In this document: piece after piece, positions 16,370 to 25,880 of the stretch
Numbering within the stretch: position 1 is the stretch's first letter
Layout of the letters: each line of letters starts with the position of its first letter
DNA from: Rhizobium sp. ZPR4
GTDB lineage: Bacteria > Pseudomonadota > Alphaproteobacteria > Rhizobiales > Rhizobiaceae
Direction: 5' to 3'
DNA: 64,000 nucleotides
NCBI RefSeq assembly: GCF_040215725.1
Contig: NZ_CP157967.1
Span: 558,001 to 622,000, forward strand
Program-made: the position numbers and the translations under genes
The notes under the pieces: model-generated
The model's database searches: none
What the model was told of the DNA's origin: nothing
What the model saw: the letters and a program-made list of their open reading frames with translations, nothing else

Positions 16370-17323
16370 TCAGAAATATCCTTCGCGCTTCTTCTTTTCC
16401 ATGGAGCCGGACTGGTCGCGGTCGATCGCGCGTCCCTGCCGTTCGGAAACCGTGGCGATTTCCAGCTCTGCAATGATTTCTTCAAGGGTTGTGGCGGTGG
16501 AGCGGATCGCGCCGGTCAGCGGGAAGCAGCCGAGCGTGCGGAAGCGGATGAGCTCCTCGCGCTTGACTTCGCCGGGTAGCAGTTCGAGCCGCGGATCGGC
16601 GGCCATGATCATCATGCCGTCGCGCTCGACAATCGGGCGCTTTGCCGCGAAATAGAGCGGCACGATCGGAATATCCTCGGCCTGGATGTAGCGCCAGATA
16701 TCGACCTCGGTCCAGTTGGAGAGCGGGAAGACGCGAACGCTTTCGCCCTTGCGGATCTGGCCGTTATAGACATTCCAGAGTTCCGGGCGCTGGTTGCGCG
16801 GATCCCAGCGATGGTCCGGCGTGCGGAAGGAGTAGATGCGCTCCTTGGCGCGAGAGGCTTCCTCGTCGCGGCGGGCGCCGCCGAAAGCCGCGTCGAACTG
16901 GCCGGCATCAAGCGCATGGCGCAGCGCCTCGGTCTTCATGATGTCGGTGTAGCGCGCCGAGCCATAGGTGAAGGGCGTGATGTTCTCCGCCTTGCCGCGC
17001 GGGTTGATATGCTCGATCAGATCGAGATCGTATTTCTTCACGATCTCGTCGCGGAAGGTGATCATCTCGGCGAATTTCCAGCCGGTGTTCACATGCAGCA
17101 GCGGGAAGGGGATGCGGCCGGGATAGAAGGCCTTGCGCGCCAGATGTAGCAGCACCGACGAATCCTTGCCGATCGAATAGAGCATGACGGGACGCTCGAA
17201 TTCGGCCGCAACCTCGCGGAAGATGTGAATGGCTTCGTTTTCCAGCGCTTTCAGATGCGGATCGAGCGGTGGCTTGACGCTTTGCGGATTGGAGATTTCT
17301 GTATCCGGACGGCTATCGGGCAT
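16370..17323 (-). CDS. cysD: Sulfate adenylyltransferase subunit 2
   Basis: 317 residues. It is the catalytic subunit of ATP sulfurylase, which activates sulfate to adenylylsulfate (APS). The PP-loop [11 protein letters not shown] is at residues 50-60, and [17 protein letters not shown] and [19 protein letters not shown] are family stretches. The C-terminus ends in the usual KKKREGYF. The start has GGAG 7 bases upstream. It lies between cysH (127 bases upstream) and cysN in one probable operon cysH-cysD-cysN. The 127-base gap to cysH shows no promoter I can support. Confidence 0.95.
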   Translation of the reverse strand: MPDSRPDTEISNPQSVKPPLDPHLKALENEAIHIFREVAAEFERPVMLYSIGKDSSVLLHLARKAFYPGRIPFPLLHVNTGWKFAEMITFRDEIVKKYDLDLIEHINPRGKAENITPFTYGSARYTDIMKTEALRHALDAGQFDAAFGGARRDEEASRAKERIYSFRTPDHRWDPRNQRPELWNVYNGQIRKGESVRVFPLSNWTEVDIWRYIQAEDIPIVPLYFAAKRPIVERDGMMIMAADPRLELLPGEVKREELIRFRTLGCFPLTGAIRSTATTLEEIIAELEIATVSERQGRAIDRDQSGSMEKKKREGYF

Positions 17324-17449
17324 TTATCACTCCAGAACTTTCAAATGTCCCGACCGAAGCTTGGCCGGAAAGAATGGATGCGTTGGTTCCCTGGATATCG
17401 GCGGCGTAGGTGACGCGCTTCACATCGATGCAGGGAACCGGCGGGTGCT

Positions 17450-18190
17450 TTATTGTGCTGTTGCGGCAGCGCCTTCTTCGTGGACATGCAGACCGCATTC
17501 GCGCTTTTCGTCGTTTTCCCACCACCAGCGGCCGGCGCGCTCGGGCTCGCCCGGCTTGATGGCGCGGGTGCAGGGCTCGCAGCCGATCGAGGGATAACCG
17601 CGTGCGTGCAGCGGGTTTACCGGAACGCTGTTGTCGGCGACATAGGTGCGAATGACGTCGATGTCCCAATCGGCAAGCGGGTTGACCTTGATGAGATTGC
17701 GCTCGGGGTCGAACTCGGCAAAGGGCGTATCGGCGCGGTTGGCGGATTGGCCGCGGCGCAGGCCGGTGATCCAGATGCTGGCGCCCGAAAGTGCACGCGC
17801 AAGCGGCTTCAGCTTGCGCACGCCACAACAGGCATGTCTGGCTTCAACGCTCTCGTAGAAACCGTTCAGACCGTATTTTTCCGCGTAAGCATCGATATCG
17901 GCCTGCTCCGGCTCGTAGCGGACGATATGGATATCATATTGGCTTTCCGTCTCGTCGATCAGAGCGAGCGTTTCCGGAAAGAGACGGCCGGTCTGCAGGG
18001 TCGCCACTTCGATCGGCAGGCGGTGATTGCCGATCTCCGCCGTGATCACCTGATCCTCGATCCCGAGCGAGGTCGTGAACACGGCGCGGCCACCGAGGCC
18101 GGCCACGAGAGACAGACGGCCGGCAAGATCGAGCGATGCGAGCTGGCTGTTAAGCGTCGCGGCATCTTCAATGGATGTAATGGCAGTCAT
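17450..18190 (-). CDS. cysH: Phosphoadenylyl/adenylyl-sulfate reductase (APS type)
   Basis: 246 residues. The enzyme reduces activated sulfate to sulfite with thioredoxin. The cysteines of a [4Fe-4S] cluster are present as Cys121-Cys122 (HACCGVRK) and Cys204/Cys207 (GCEPC), and the catalytic Cys232 is in ECGLH. Presence of the cluster cysteines marks the APS reductase class, so PAPS formation is not needed, matching the absence of a CysC domain in the neighbouring cysN. The reading starts at an ATG with a GGACC-rich upstream region. It is the first gene of the cys operon and is divergent from an Rrf2 regulator. Confidence 0.93.
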   Translation of the reverse strand: MTAITSIEDAATLNSQLASLDLAGRLSLVAGLGGRAVFTTSLGIEDQVITAEIGNHRLPIEVATLQTGRLFPETLALIDETESQYDIHIVRYEPEQADIDAYAEKYGLNGFYESVEARHACCGVRKLKPLARALSGASIWITGLRRGQSANRADTPFAEFDPERNLIKVNPLADWDIDVIRTYVADNSVPVNPLHARGYPSIGCEPCTRAIKPGEPERAGRWWWENDEKRECGLHVHEEGAAATAQ

Positions 18191-18680
18191 GGGGGGTCCT
18201 GTCCTGATGTTGCCCGGAGTATCGCAGTTAGTCAGGGCAGCGGACAGAAAAATAGATTTCGAAAGGGAGCGGCTGGAGGGTAAATATCTCCATGAAGCGG
18301 CGCCGATAAGGAAAAGCGACCGCCTCGGCTGTTAACCAAGACGTTTTGCCGCCGGACGCGGCCTTTCGGAAGCACCTGATATGGCGGGCCATGTTTAAGT
18401 GCTTGCTTTAATGTCTATAGAAATAGTAGAGTTACACATAGCTTGTCAAACGGAAATCGGAAGTGATGCCCAAAATGATGCGCTGCGGTGAATTTTGCGC
18501 TAAACTATGGGCATAGCGACGAAGAATGATAACAAGTCTGGGTTGCTAGCGTTTCCTGGCATTGCGCCAAGGGTGTGAGTGCTTCGAAATTGCCCCGGGG
18601 ACGAGGGCTGAGGAGTTCTATAGCGGACCGGCCGAATCGATCGGCCGAACGTATCGCATGTGTGTGTGAAGCGGTTCGAA
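18191..18680. other. cysH / Rrf2 divergent intergenic region
   Basis: 490 bases holding the cysH promoter region at 18414-18449 and a cysH leader of about 220 bases. I looked for a SAM-type riboswitch in the leader and recognised none. The 180 bases before the Rrf2 gene hold nothing I can name. Confidence 0.4.
18414..18449 (-). promoter_or_regulatory. Putative cysH promoter with overlapping dyad
   Basis: On the minus strand a perfect -35 TTGACA (complement at 18444-18449) is followed 15-18 bases later by TACTAT/TATTTC. An imperfect dyad, TCTAT and AGTAGA around AGAAAT (18414-18430), covers the -10 region. A repressor bound here would block cysH; the divergent Rrf2 protein is the obvious candidate. 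Confidence 0.5.
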
Positions 18681-19127
18681 ATGATTACTCAGAAAGCAAA
18701 ATATGCGCTGCGGGCGCTGTCTGCCTTGGCCCAATCCGAGGCGGGCGAGCCGATGATGATTTCCGACATCGCAGCCCAGCAGAAGATCCCGAAGAAATTC
18801 CTGGAACAGATCCTTCTCGACCTGAAACATCAGGGTATCGTCATCAGCCGACGTGGCAAGCAGGGTGGCTATCTCCTGCGCAAGCCGGCAAACGAAATCA
18901 CCTTCGGCGAGATCCTGCGGGTCATCGATGGACCGTTGGCGCCGCTGCCCTGTCTGTCGCTCACCGCCTATCGTCGCTGTGACGATTGCGATGGTGAGCA
19001 GACCTGCGAAATTCGCCACGTCTTTGCCCGGGTGGCGGATGCGACCCGCAAAGTGCTGTTCTCGACGACCATCGCCGATGCGATCGCTCAGCCCGAGGGT
19101 GCGGAAGTTGCCAGGCTGATGGCCTGA
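18681..19127 (+). CDS. Rrf2-family transcriptional regulator
   Basis: 148 residues from the ATG beginning MITQKAKYALRAL, the conserved Rrf2 start; an upstream in-frame start lacks support. The N-terminal winged helix is complete (DIAAQQKIPKKFLEQILLDL, then SRRGKQGGYLL). A cysteine-rich segment follows (CLSLTAYRRCDDCDG and TCEIR, about residues 92-114). This resembles the cluster-binding or thiol-sensing region of IscR/NsrR/RsrR-type proteins. Its position divergent from cysHDN suggests control of sulfate assimilation, in the manner of CymR, though regulation by an Fe-S cluster is equally possible. Confidence 0.85.
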   Translation: MITQKAKYALRALSALAQSEAGEPMMISDIAAQQKIPKKFLEQILLDLKHQGIVISRRGKQGGYLLRKPANEITFGEILRVIDGPLAPLPCLSLTAYRRCDDCDGEQTCEIRHVFARVADATRKVLFSTTIADAIAQPEGAEVARLMA

Positions 19128-19187
19128 CGATCAAGTTCAAGGAAGTCCTTTGGAGGGCTCCCTTCGGCCATTGCAGGGCTTCGGTAC

Positions 19188-20594
19188 TCAGTGGGCGGGG
19201 TGTTCCTCGCCGCTTTCCTTTTCCATGGCGCGCCGGGCGCGGATCGCCGCTGCAATGAAGACGCGCGACAGGCCATGGTACAAGGGCTCGCGCGACAGCA
19301 GCCGTGAGGTCACATAGCCGATCATCGATACCGCCATGATCGGGATGACGGCCTGATGGTCGCCGGTCATTTCCAGGATGATGACGAAGGCGGTCATCGG
19401 TGCCTGAACGACGCCGGCGAAATAGCCGGCCATGCCGAGGATCGCCGCAAGCGCCACGCCGCCGCCGACCAGCGTGCCGACCGTGCTGCCGAAGCCGGCG
19501 CCGACGGCAAGCGAGGGCGCGAAGATGCCGCCGGGAATGCCCGAGATCATCGACAGGAAGCTTGCAAGCAACTTCTCGAAGAAGAAGAACGGCGGCAGCG
19601 CATGTCCTTCCACTGCGCCGCGTGCCTGTTCATAACCGGTGCCGAAGGTCTGGCCGCCGGAAATGACGCCGACGGCCGCAACGACGAGGCCGCAGAACCC
19701 GGCAAGGATCAACATGCGTTTCAGCGGCTGCGGTTGCGCCCAGCGGCGGATGCGGATGCCGGCATAGAGCGCCAGCCCGCTGAAGGTGGCGCCAAGCGCG
19801 CCGCCGCCGACACCACAGATCAGCATGACGATCCAATCCCGAAACATCGTTGGGGCGGCGTCGGCCGTGCCGAAATAATTGTAGCTGCCGGAAAGCCCGA
19901 GTGCGGCGAGGCCGGAAAGAATGACGGCGGTCAGGACCAGGCCATTGGCGCGCGCTTCATAGGTGCGGCTCATCTCCTCGATGGCAAAGACGATACCGGC
20001 GAGCGGCGTATTGAAGGCCGCCGCGATGCCGGCGGCAGAGCCGGCGAGGATCAGCCCCTTGGCCTGCGCCATGCCGCCGAACCGGGCAACGGCCAGCATG
20101 AAGGAAGCGCCGACCTGCACTGTTGGTCCCTCGCGGCCGATGGAGGCGCCGCTGAGTAGCCCCAATATGGTCAGCACGATCTTGCCGAAAGCCAATCGGA
20201 GCGACAGCAGCTTCGTGCGATCCTCGTCATGATGCAGGTGCCGTGCGGCAATTGCCTGTGGAATGCCGCTTCCCTGCGAGTTAGGAAACAGCGTCGCTGC
20301 GAGATAGGCCGAGAGAATGAAGCCGAGCGGCGTCAGCAGCAGAGGCAGTAGCCACATCCACTCGCCCGATTGTGTCACGCCGGCAAAAGCCCGTTGCGCC
20401 AGATCCGCCAGTTTGGCAAAGCCGACACTGATGACGCCGATCGCCAGAGCCCCCGTCCAGAACACCAGGCGCGGCCGCCAAAGATTGAAAGAGCCCCAGA
20501 TGACACGGGAACGACGAAGCAGTTTGGACTTGCGGTAGATTGGGGGCATGGGACGTATGACCGGCAGGCTGGCCCGCATGTCTCTTGAAGACAT
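19188..20594 (-). CDS. clcA: CLC-type chloride channel / H+:Cl- antiporter
   Basis: 468 residues with about 11 hydrophobic segments. CLC selectivity motifs are all present: GSGIPQAIA, GREGPTVQVGA carrying the gating glutamate, and GIPGGIFAPSLAVGAG. Because the gating glutamate is intact, a proton-coupled antiporter is plausible. There is no C-terminal CBS pair, as in E. coli ClcA. Three possible ATGs (20594, 20579, 20549) precede the first helix and none has a good ribosome site; the longest is given. It stands alone, with the ParDE module upstream on the other strand. Confidence 0.88.
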   Translation of the reverse strand: MSSRDMRASLPVIRPMPPIYRKSKLLRRSRVIWGSFNLWRPRLVFWTGALAIGVISVGFAKLADLAQRAFAGVTQSGEWMWLLPLLLTPLGFILSAYLAATLFPNSQGSGIPQAIAARHLHHDEDRTKLLSLRLAFGKIVLTILGLLSGASIGREGPTVQVGASFMLAVARFGGMAQAKGLILAGSAAGIAAAFNTPLAGIVFAIEEMSRTYEARANGLVLTAVILSGLAALGLSGSYNYFGTADAAPTMFRDWIVMLICGVGGGALGATFSGLALYAGIRIRRWAQPQPLKRMLILAGFCGLVVAAVGVISGGQTFGTGYEQARGAVEGHALPPFFFFEKLLASFLSMISGIPGGIFAPSLAVGAGFGSTVGTLVGGGVALAAILGMAGYFAGVVQAPMTAFVIILEMTGDHQAVIPIMAVSMIGYVTSRLLSREPLYHGLSRVFIAAAIRARRAMEKESGEEHPAH

Positions 20595-20672
20595 TCCTTC
20601 GGGTGGCTCGGATTGCGATATCGGCCTTTCTTACAGAATTTCCCATTATGGCCAAGACTTAATCCGCGTGTT

Positions 20673-20711
20673 GACGCTTGTCCGTGATCGAATAAAATGC
20701 ATCGCAATTGC
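20673..20711 (+). promoter_or_regulatory. Promoter/operator of the ParDE module
   Basis: TTGACG (20673-20678), a 16-base spacer and TAAAAT (20695-20700) form a good promoter. Directly after it is the palindrome GCAATTGC (20704-20711), where an autorepressing antitoxin could bind. The ribosome site AAAGGAG and the ATG at 20731 follow. Confidence 0.6.
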
Positions 20712-20730
20712 AACGCAAAGGAGCTGATAC

Positions 20731-21003
20731 ATGAAATCCGCCTCCATTCCTTCCTTGCGAGTTGATCCAGCCTTGCGTGCCGCAGCTGAAAGCGTGCTGC
20801 AGGAGGGCGAGACCTTGTCCGCATTTGTGGAAACTTCGCTACGTGCTCAAATCGAGCATCGGCGGACAACGGCCGAATTCATCGCTCGCGGTCTTGCCGC
20901 GCGTGAGGAGGCACGCAGAACTGGTGTGTATCACAGCGCAGATAGTGTGCTCGGTAGGCTGAGGAGCAAGCTTGAAGCCGCGAAAGCTTCCAAGCATAAA
21001 TGA
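20731..21003 (+). CDS. Antitoxin of a ParDE-like toxin-antitoxin module
   Basis: 90 residues. The N-terminal part (SIPSLRVDPALRAAAESVLQ, then LSAFVETSLRAQIE) reads as a ribbon-helix-helix DNA-binding domain; the charged C-terminal part would wrap around the toxin. It has its own promoter with an overlapping palindrome. The last codons overlap the toxin ATG by 4 bases (ATGA), the usual arrangement. RHH antitoxins repress their own operon together with the toxin. Exact subfamily is uncertain. Confidence 0.8.
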   Translation: MKSASIPSLRVDPALRAAAESVLQEGETLSAFVETSLRAQIEHRRTTAEFIARGLAAREEARRTGVYHSADSVLGRLRSKLEAAKASKHK

Positions 21004-21299
21004 CATTTGCCGTCCGCTATTCTCAAGGTGCACTCGAAGATCTCGAGCGGCTCTATGACTATTTGCTTGAAAGAGATATCGAGCTTGCGGAAAGGGCCTA
21101 TCAGGCAATCGCCAAGGCAACGGAACTTCTGGAGAATTTTCCGTTCAATTGCCGTAAGGCGTTGGCGGACAACGCACTGCTCCGCGAACTCGTCATTTCG
21201 TTCGGATCTTCGGGCTATGTAGCGCTATTCGAGATCGAAGATAGCGAGACGGTCACGATATTGGCGCTCAGGCATCAGCGAGAAGAAGATTATCATTGA
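21000..21299 (+). CDS. ParE/RelE-family toxin
   Basis: 99 residues with the RelE/ParE fold pattern: FAVRYSQGALEDLERLYDYLLE, a long helix, then RELVISFGSSGYVALFEIED and the end VTILALRHQREEDYH. ParE members poison DNA gyrase, while RelE members cut mRNA on ribosomes. The protein has ParE-like features (no cluster of basic catalytic residues of RelE that I can point to), so ParE is favoured. It overlaps its antitoxin by 4 bases. No mobile element is visible nearby. Confidence 0.82.
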   Translation: MTFAVRYSQGALEDLERLYDYLLERDIELAERAYQAIAKATELLENFPFNCRKALADNALLRELVISFGSSGYVALFEIEDSETVTILALRHQREEDYH

Positions 21300-21311
21300 T
21301 GCTCGCCAATT

Positions 21312-22961
21312 TTACCGATCACTCGTCTCCCACCGCGGATTGATCCACGGCTCCTGGTTCGAGCGTGCCAGCCGCGGCTTGCCGAGGATATGATCGGCGG
21401 CCTTTTCGCCGATCATGATCGAAGGGCCGTTCAGGTTGCCGTAGGTGACGTGCGGGAAGATCGAACTGTCGGCGACGCGCAGGCCGTCGACGCCGATGAC
21501 GCGAGTATCGGGATCGACCACCGCCATCGGATCGTCCTTTGAGCCCATCTTGCAGGTGCCGCAGGGATGATAGGCGCTTTCCAGGTGCTCGCGCAGGAAG
21601 GCGTCGATCTCGTCGTCCGTCTGAACATTCGCCCCCGGCTGGATTTCCGCGCCGCGATAGTCGTCGAAGGCCCTTTGGCTGAAGATTTCGCGGGTGAGGC
21701 GCACGCAGTGACGGAATTTTTCCCAGTCTTCCGGATGGCTCATATAGTTGAAGCGGATGACTGGATCGGCTTTCGGGTCAGAGGAGCGGAGCGTGACGTT
21801 CCCGCGCGATTTCGACAGGTTGTAGCCGACATGCACCTGGAAGCCGTGGCTCTTGGCGGCGGCCTTGCCGTCATAGCTGATGGCGACTGGCAGGAAGTGA
21901 TACTGAATATCCGGCTGCTTGACGCCCGGCGCGGAACGAAGGAAGGCACAGGCCTCGAACTGGTTTGAGGTGCCAAGCCCCTTCTTGAAGAACAGCCATT
22001 GCGCGCCGGCGATCCCCTGCATGTACCAGGGCAGCCAGGAATAGAGCGACACCGGCTTCAGGCTCGTCTGCTGGAAATAGAATTCCATATGGTCCTGCAG
22101 GTTGGCGCCGACGCCGGGCCGGTCGACCTTCACCTCGATCCCCATATCGCGCAGATGCTGGCCAGGTCCGATGCCCGAAAGCATCAGCAGCTTCGGCGAA
22201 TTGAACGAGGAGGCGGAGACGATCACCTCGCGGTTCGCCTTGATCACCTCGATCTTGCCGTCCCGCTCGACTTCGACGCCGGTCGCGCGGCCGTTGTCGA
22301 TGACGATCTTGCGGGCATAGCAACGGATGAGCTGCACGTTCGGCCGCTTCAGGGCGGGCTTGAGATAGGCAGTCGCCGCAGACCAGCGCCGGCCCATCCA
22401 AGTCGTCTGCTCCATCAGGCCGAAGCCTTCCTGCTTGCCGCCGTTATAGTCTTCCGTCGCCTCGAAGCCCGCCTGTTTGCCTGCCTCGATGAAAGCGTGG
22501 AAGAGCGGGTTACGGGCATCGCCCCGGCGCACATGCAGCGGGCCGTTCGTGCCGCGCCACCCCTCTTCGCCGCCATGCGAATGCTCCATCCGCTTGAAGT
22601 AGGGCAGCACGTCGGCATAGGCCCAGCCCTGGGCGCCGAGCTCCTCCCAGCGATTGAAATCCTCGGCGTGCCCGCGCACATAGACCATGCCGTTGATCGA
22701 GGAGGAGCCGCCGATCACCTTGCCGCGTGGCGCGGTGATGCGCCGATTGTTGAGCTGTGACTCGGGTTCTGAAAGATAGCCCCAATTGTAGCGATCCATG
22801 CTCATCGGCCAGGCAAGTGCTGCCGGCATCTGGATGAACGGGCCGAAGTCGCTGCCGCCGAACTCCAGAACAATGACCGAATGCTTACCGTCTTCCGACA
22901 AGCGCGCAGCCATGGCGGAGCCGGCCGAACCAGAGCCAACGATGACGAAATCTGCTTGCAT
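21312..22961 (-). CDS. betA: Choline dehydrogenase
   Basis: 549 residues, a GMC-family FAD oxidoreductase that oxidises choline to betaine aldehyde at the membrane. The N-terminal dinucleotide motif is [17 protein letters not shown], followed by [19 protein letters not shown], and the C-terminal part has HPCGTCKMG and the histidine in [10 protein letters not shown]. The length matches BetA. It is the last gene of the betI-GST-betB-betA operon, 69 bases after betB, with a GC-rich hairpin in that gap. The product feeds betB for synthesis of the osmoprotectant glycine betaine. Confidence 0.93.
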   Translation of the reverse strand: MQADFVIVGSGSAGSAMAARLSEDGKHSVIVLEFGGSDFGPFIQMPAALAWPMSMDRYNWGYLSEPESQLNNRRITAPRGKVIGGSSSINGMVYVRGHAEDFNRWEELGAQGWAYADVLPYFKRMEHSHGGEEGWRGTNGPLHVRRGDARNPLFHAFIEAGKQAGFEATEDYNGGKQEGFGLMEQTTWMGRRWSAATAYLKPALKRPNVQLIRCYARKIVIDNGRATGVEVERDGKIEVIKANREVIVSASSFNSPKLLMLSGIGPGQHLRDMGIEVKVDRPGVGANLQDHMEFYFQQTSLKPVSLYSWLPWYMQGIAGAQWLFFKKGLGTSNQFEACAFLRSAPGVKQPDIQYHFLPVAISYDGKAAAKSHGFQVHVGYNLSKSRGNVTLRSSDPKADPVIRFNYMSHPEDWEKFRHCVRLTREIFSQRAFDDYRGAEIQPGANVQTDDEIDAFLREHLESAYHPCGTCKMGSKDDPMAVVDPDTRVIGVDGLRVADSSIFPHVTYGNLNGPSIMIGEKAADHILGKPRLARSNQEPWINPRWETSDR

Positions 22962-23005
22962 GACGATGTGCTCCAGGTGGCAACAGGCATAAATCGAAGT
23001 GGTCT

Positions 23006-23028
23006 ACACCCCCCTCAAGGGGGAGGTG
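23006..23028 (-). repeat. GC-rich hairpin between betB and betA
   Basis: CCTCCCCC and GGGGGG flank TTGA in the minus-strand transcript. The sequence resembles the CTCCCCC...GGGGG core of the longer repeats at 57307-57354 and 57428-57473. It may be a shortened copy of that element or an mRNA-stabilising hairpin. Confidence 0.45.
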
Positions 23029-23030
23029 GA

Positions 23031-24494
23031 TCAATAAGGCGCCTGTACCGGCCCCATGCCGACATAGACGGTCTTCAGTTCCGAATAGTGCTCCAGCGCC
23101 GCCAGCGAGTTTTCGCGGCCGAAACCGGATTGCTTGGAGCCGCCGAAGGGAATTTCCACCGGCGCGAGATTGTAGGCGTTGATCCAGAGCGTGCCGGCCT
23201 CGAGCTGGTCGACGACGCGGTGGGCGCGGGTCAGATCAGCAGTGAAGACGCCGCCGGAAAGGCCGAATTCGGTGGCATTGGCGCGGGAGATCACCTCGGC
23301 TTCGTCATCGAAATCGAGCACGCACATGACCGGCCCGAAGATCTCCTCGCGGGCGATCGTCATATCGTCGGTAACGTCGGCAAAGACGGTCGGCTGAATG
23401 TAATAGCCTTCGCCGGAGACATTGTTCGGGATGCCGCCGCCGGTCAGCAGCGTCGCGCCCTCGGCCTTGCCCTTTTCGATATAGGCGAGCACCTTCTCGC
23501 GCTGCGCCCAGGACACCATCGGGCCGATCTGGGTTGCCTCGTCCATCGGGTCGCCAATGAGCATGGCGTCGGTGCGGGCCTTCAGCCGCTTCAGGAATTC
23601 GGACTTGATCTTACGGTTGACGAAAACGCGCGTGCCGTTGGAGCAGACCTGGCCCGTCGAATAGAAATTGCCGAGCATCGCGCCGCCGATGGCGCTGTCG
23701 ATATCGGCATCTTCGAAGACGATGAGCGGCGACTTGCCCCCGAGTTCCATGGTGACGTGCTTGAGGTTGCCCGCAGCGGAGGCCGCGACCTTGCGGCCCG
23801 TCGGCACGGAGCCGGTCAGCGACACTTTGGCAACGTCGGGATGGTTGATGAGGAGCGGCCCGGTTTCGCGGTCACCCTGGATGACATTGTATAGGCCTTT
23901 GGGCAGGCCGGCTTCGATGAGGATCTCGGCGATCTTCAGCGCGCCGAGCGGCGTGTTCTCCGAAGGCTTGAACACCATGGCATTGCCGGCGACGAGAGCC
24001 GGTGCACCCTTCCAGCAGGCGATCTGCTGCGGGTAGTTCCATGCGCCGATGCCGACGCAGACACCAAGCGGCACGCGCTTGGTATAGGCGAAGTCGCCGC
24101 CGAGCGGGATATAGGAGCCGTTGAGGCCGGCGGCCGCGATGCCGCCGAAGAATTCGAAGCTGTCGGCGCCCGAAGTCGGGTCCGCAACGATGGTTTCCTG
24201 GATCGGTTTGCCGGTATCCAGGGTCTCCAGTTCTGAAAGCTCGCGGTTACGCTCGCGCATGATATCGGCGGCCCGCTTCAGGATACGGCCGCGCGCCGTC
24301 GGGCTCATGGCGGCCCATTCTGGCTGCGCACGCTTGGCGGCAGCGATTGCCTGTTCGACGATGGCTGGCGTCGCGGCGTGCAGGCGGGCGATCACCTCGC
24401 CGGTCGCGGGATAGATGCTTTCGATAAGGGTGCCTTCGGTGTCCTCGACATATTCGCCGTCGATGAAATGCGAGGCTTTCGGTTGTGCGCGCAT
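23031..24494 (-). CDS. betB: Betaine-aldehyde dehydrogenase
   Basis: 487 residues. It is an NAD(P)-dependent aldehyde dehydrogenase that converts betaine aldehyde to glycine betaine. The catalytic Glu250 lies in MELGGKSP and Cys284 in GQVCSNGTR, and IGAWNYP and KPSENTP form the coenzyme site. The length is typical. The ATG overlaps the stop of the preceding GST-like gene by one base (TAATG), so translation is coupled. Betaine produced here serves as osmoprotectant or is catabolised. Confidence 0.93.
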   Translation of the reverse strand: MRAQPKASHFIDGEYVEDTEGTLIESIYPATGEVIARLHAATPAIVEQAIAAAKRAQPEWAAMSPTARGRILKRAADIMRERNRELSELETLDTGKPIQETIVADPTSGADSFEFFGGIAAAGLNGSYIPLGGDFAYTKRVPLGVCVGIGAWNYPQQIACWKGAPALVAGNAMVFKPSENTPLGALKIAEILIEAGLPKGLYNVIQGDRETGPLLINHPDVAKVSLTGSVPTGRKVAASAAGNLKHVTMELGGKSPLIVFEDADIDSAIGGAMLGNFYSTGQVCSNGTRVFVNRKIKSEFLKRLKARTDAMLIGDPMDEATQIGPMVSWAQREKVLAYIEKGKAEGATLLTGGGIPNNVSGEGYYIQPTVFADVTDDMTIAREEIFGPVMCVLDFDDEAEVISRANATEFGLSGGVFTADLTRAHRVVDQLEAGTLWINAYNLAPVEIPFGGSKQSGFGRENSLAALEHYSELKTVYVGMGPVQAPY

Positions 24495-25135
24495 TATAGA
24501 ACCCTCAATTCTTCGTAGGACACCATGACATGCTCTTGGAAAGCAGGCCGCTCGGTCAGGTTTTCGTAGTAGCGCTCAAGCCGCGGATGGGCAGGGCGCT
24601 GGATGTCGATGTCGAAATAGCGATAGAGAACGTGCCCGAACTGTATGTCGGCAAGCGTCAGATTATCGCCGGCGAGGAAGCGATGTCGTCCGAACTGCGA
24701 CTCGGCGATGTCAAGCTTCGCAGCGAGCGCGGCAACCGCCGCGACGATTGCCTTCTCGTCCTGGAGAGCGGGGGCCGTGCGCACCACGCGCCAGAACACC
24801 GGACCGGTGAAACCTTGGGCGATATTGATCTTGGCCCATTCCGTCCATTTGTCGATCTGGGCGCGATCGCGGGCATCCTTCGGCCAGAAGTCGTCCTCGC
24901 CATATTGGGTGGCGAGATAGCGCAGGATCGCGCCGGTTTCCCATAAGGGATCCCCCTCGCCGTCGCGCAGCACCGGAACGGTGCCGTTCGGGTTCATCGC
25001 CAGGAATTCAGGTGTGTCATTGACGCCGTATGTGAAGCCTGCATCGATGCGCTCATAGGCGAGACCCAGCTCGCCGATGCACCACATCAGCGCCTGCACG
25101 TTGGATGATGATTTGCGGCCCCATACGGTCAGCAT
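24494..25135 (-). CDS. Glutathione S-transferase-like protein within the bet operon
   Basis: 213 residues. The N-terminal thioredoxin-like domain ([25 protein letters not shown], then [15 protein letters not shown] and [10 protein letters not shown]) is followed by an all-helical C-terminal domain with the GST signature [12 protein letters not shown]. The first serine of SSSNV is a candidate glutathione-activating residue. The gene lies between betI and betB, 4 bases from betI and overlapping betB by one base, so it is surely co-transcribed. The choline sulfatase gene betC, common at this place in rhizobial operons, is absent here. A role in aldehyde or thiol detoxification is only a guess. 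Confidence 0.85.
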   Translation of the reverse strand: MLTVWGRKSSSNVQALMWCIGELGLAYERIDAGFTYGVNDTPEFLAMNPNGTVPVLRDGEGDPLWETGAILRYLATQYGEDDFWPKDARDRAQIDKWTEWAKINIAQGFTGPVFWRVVRTAPALQDEKAIVAAVAALAAKLDIAESQFGRHRFLAGDNLTLADIQFGHVLYRYFDIDIQRPAHPRLERYYENLTERPAFQEHVMVSYEELRVL

Positions 25136-25139
25136 GGCG

Positions 25140-25727
25140 TCAGCCTTTCAACGCGTTGAGATGGGTCGTCAGATAATCCTCCGTCAGCGCGATCGACGCC
25201 TCGGTGCTGATCGGCGCGGATCTGAGACCCTGGCGGATATAGAGCCCGTCGATCATCGCAGCCGCACCCTCCGCAATCCGTCCGGCATCGCCGGCTGGGC
25301 ACAGAGCCTTGAGATTGGCAACGAGATTCGAATGCAGGCGGCGTGCATAGATGACGAGAAAGCGGCGCGTCTCTTCCGAGCGCTGCGCCTCGGCATAGAA
25401 GGCGAGCCACGCAGCGATCGTTTCCGGGGCGAACTGATCGGCCTGGAAGCTGACGCGGATGACGGCCGAGAGCTTTTCGCGCGGCGTTTTTGCCGCGCGC
25501 AGCGCCGTCACGACGCTGTCGCGCAGGCGCTGTAGATGCACACGGACGGTCTCGATGAGCAGCTGTTCTTTGCTGCCGAAATAGTGATGCGCAAGGGCAG
25601 GGGAAACGCCGGCCTGCTTGGCGATTTCGGACATGGTGACGGTCAGCGAGCCGTGATCGCCGATCACGCGCATCGCAGCATCCACCAGCGCCTTGCGGCG
25701 CACCGGTTCCATTCCGACTTTCGGCAT
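25140..25727 (-). CDS. betI: TetR-family repressor BetI
   Basis: 195 residues. The N-terminal HTH (RRKALVDAAMRVIGDHGSLTVTMSEIAKQAGVSPALAHHYFGSKEQLL) is the BetI type, and the remaining helices would bind choline. BetI represses bet genes until choline is present. It is the first gene of the operon, and a matching dyad operator lies 35 bases upstream. The start begins MPKVGMEP, as in known BetI proteins. Confidence 0.92.
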   Translation of the reverse strand: MPKVGMEPVRRKALVDAAMRVIGDHGSLTVTMSEIAKQAGVSPALAHHYFGSKEQLLIETVRVHLQRLRDSVVTALRAAKTPREKLSAVIRVSFQADQFAPETIAAWLAFYAEAQRSEETRRFLVIYARRLHSNLVANLKALCPAGDAGRIAEGAAAMIDGLYIRQGLRSAPISTEASIALTEDYLTTHLNALKG

Positions 25728-25761
25728 GCATCAATCCCCAAGGCTGGGCCTGAGTGTATTT

Positions 25762-25781
25762 TTGATTGACTGATCAATCAA
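25762..25781. promoter_or_regulatory. BetI-type operator
   Basis: An imperfect 20-bp palindrome, TTGATTGA followed by CTGATCAATCAA, sits 35 bases ahead of betI and matches the TTGATTGA/TCAATCAA dyads reported for BetI boxes. It probably overlaps the promoter of the bet operon. Confidence 0.75.
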
Positions 25782-25880
25782 TAAAAAAATCAGGCGCCGT
25801 ACGCTCCACGGCGAAAAAACCGCAACCTCTTTCCGCAAAGCATTTCTGTGCCATACTTCCTCATAGGAGGAGGTGCAGTC

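Noticed and set aside
15049..16476. 475-codon plus-strand frame opposite cysN
   Set aside because: cysN has its GTPase motifs and operon position; the shadow has no domains.
16370..16485. Longer cysN start within cysD
   Set aside because: It would overlap the cysD coding region by over 100 bases and its extension has no relation to CysN; the ATG one base after the cysD stop is preferred.
18191..18400. SAM or other sulfur riboswitch in the cysH leader
   Set aside because: I looked for conserved core elements of known SAM classes and found none; nothing more than a long leader can be supported.
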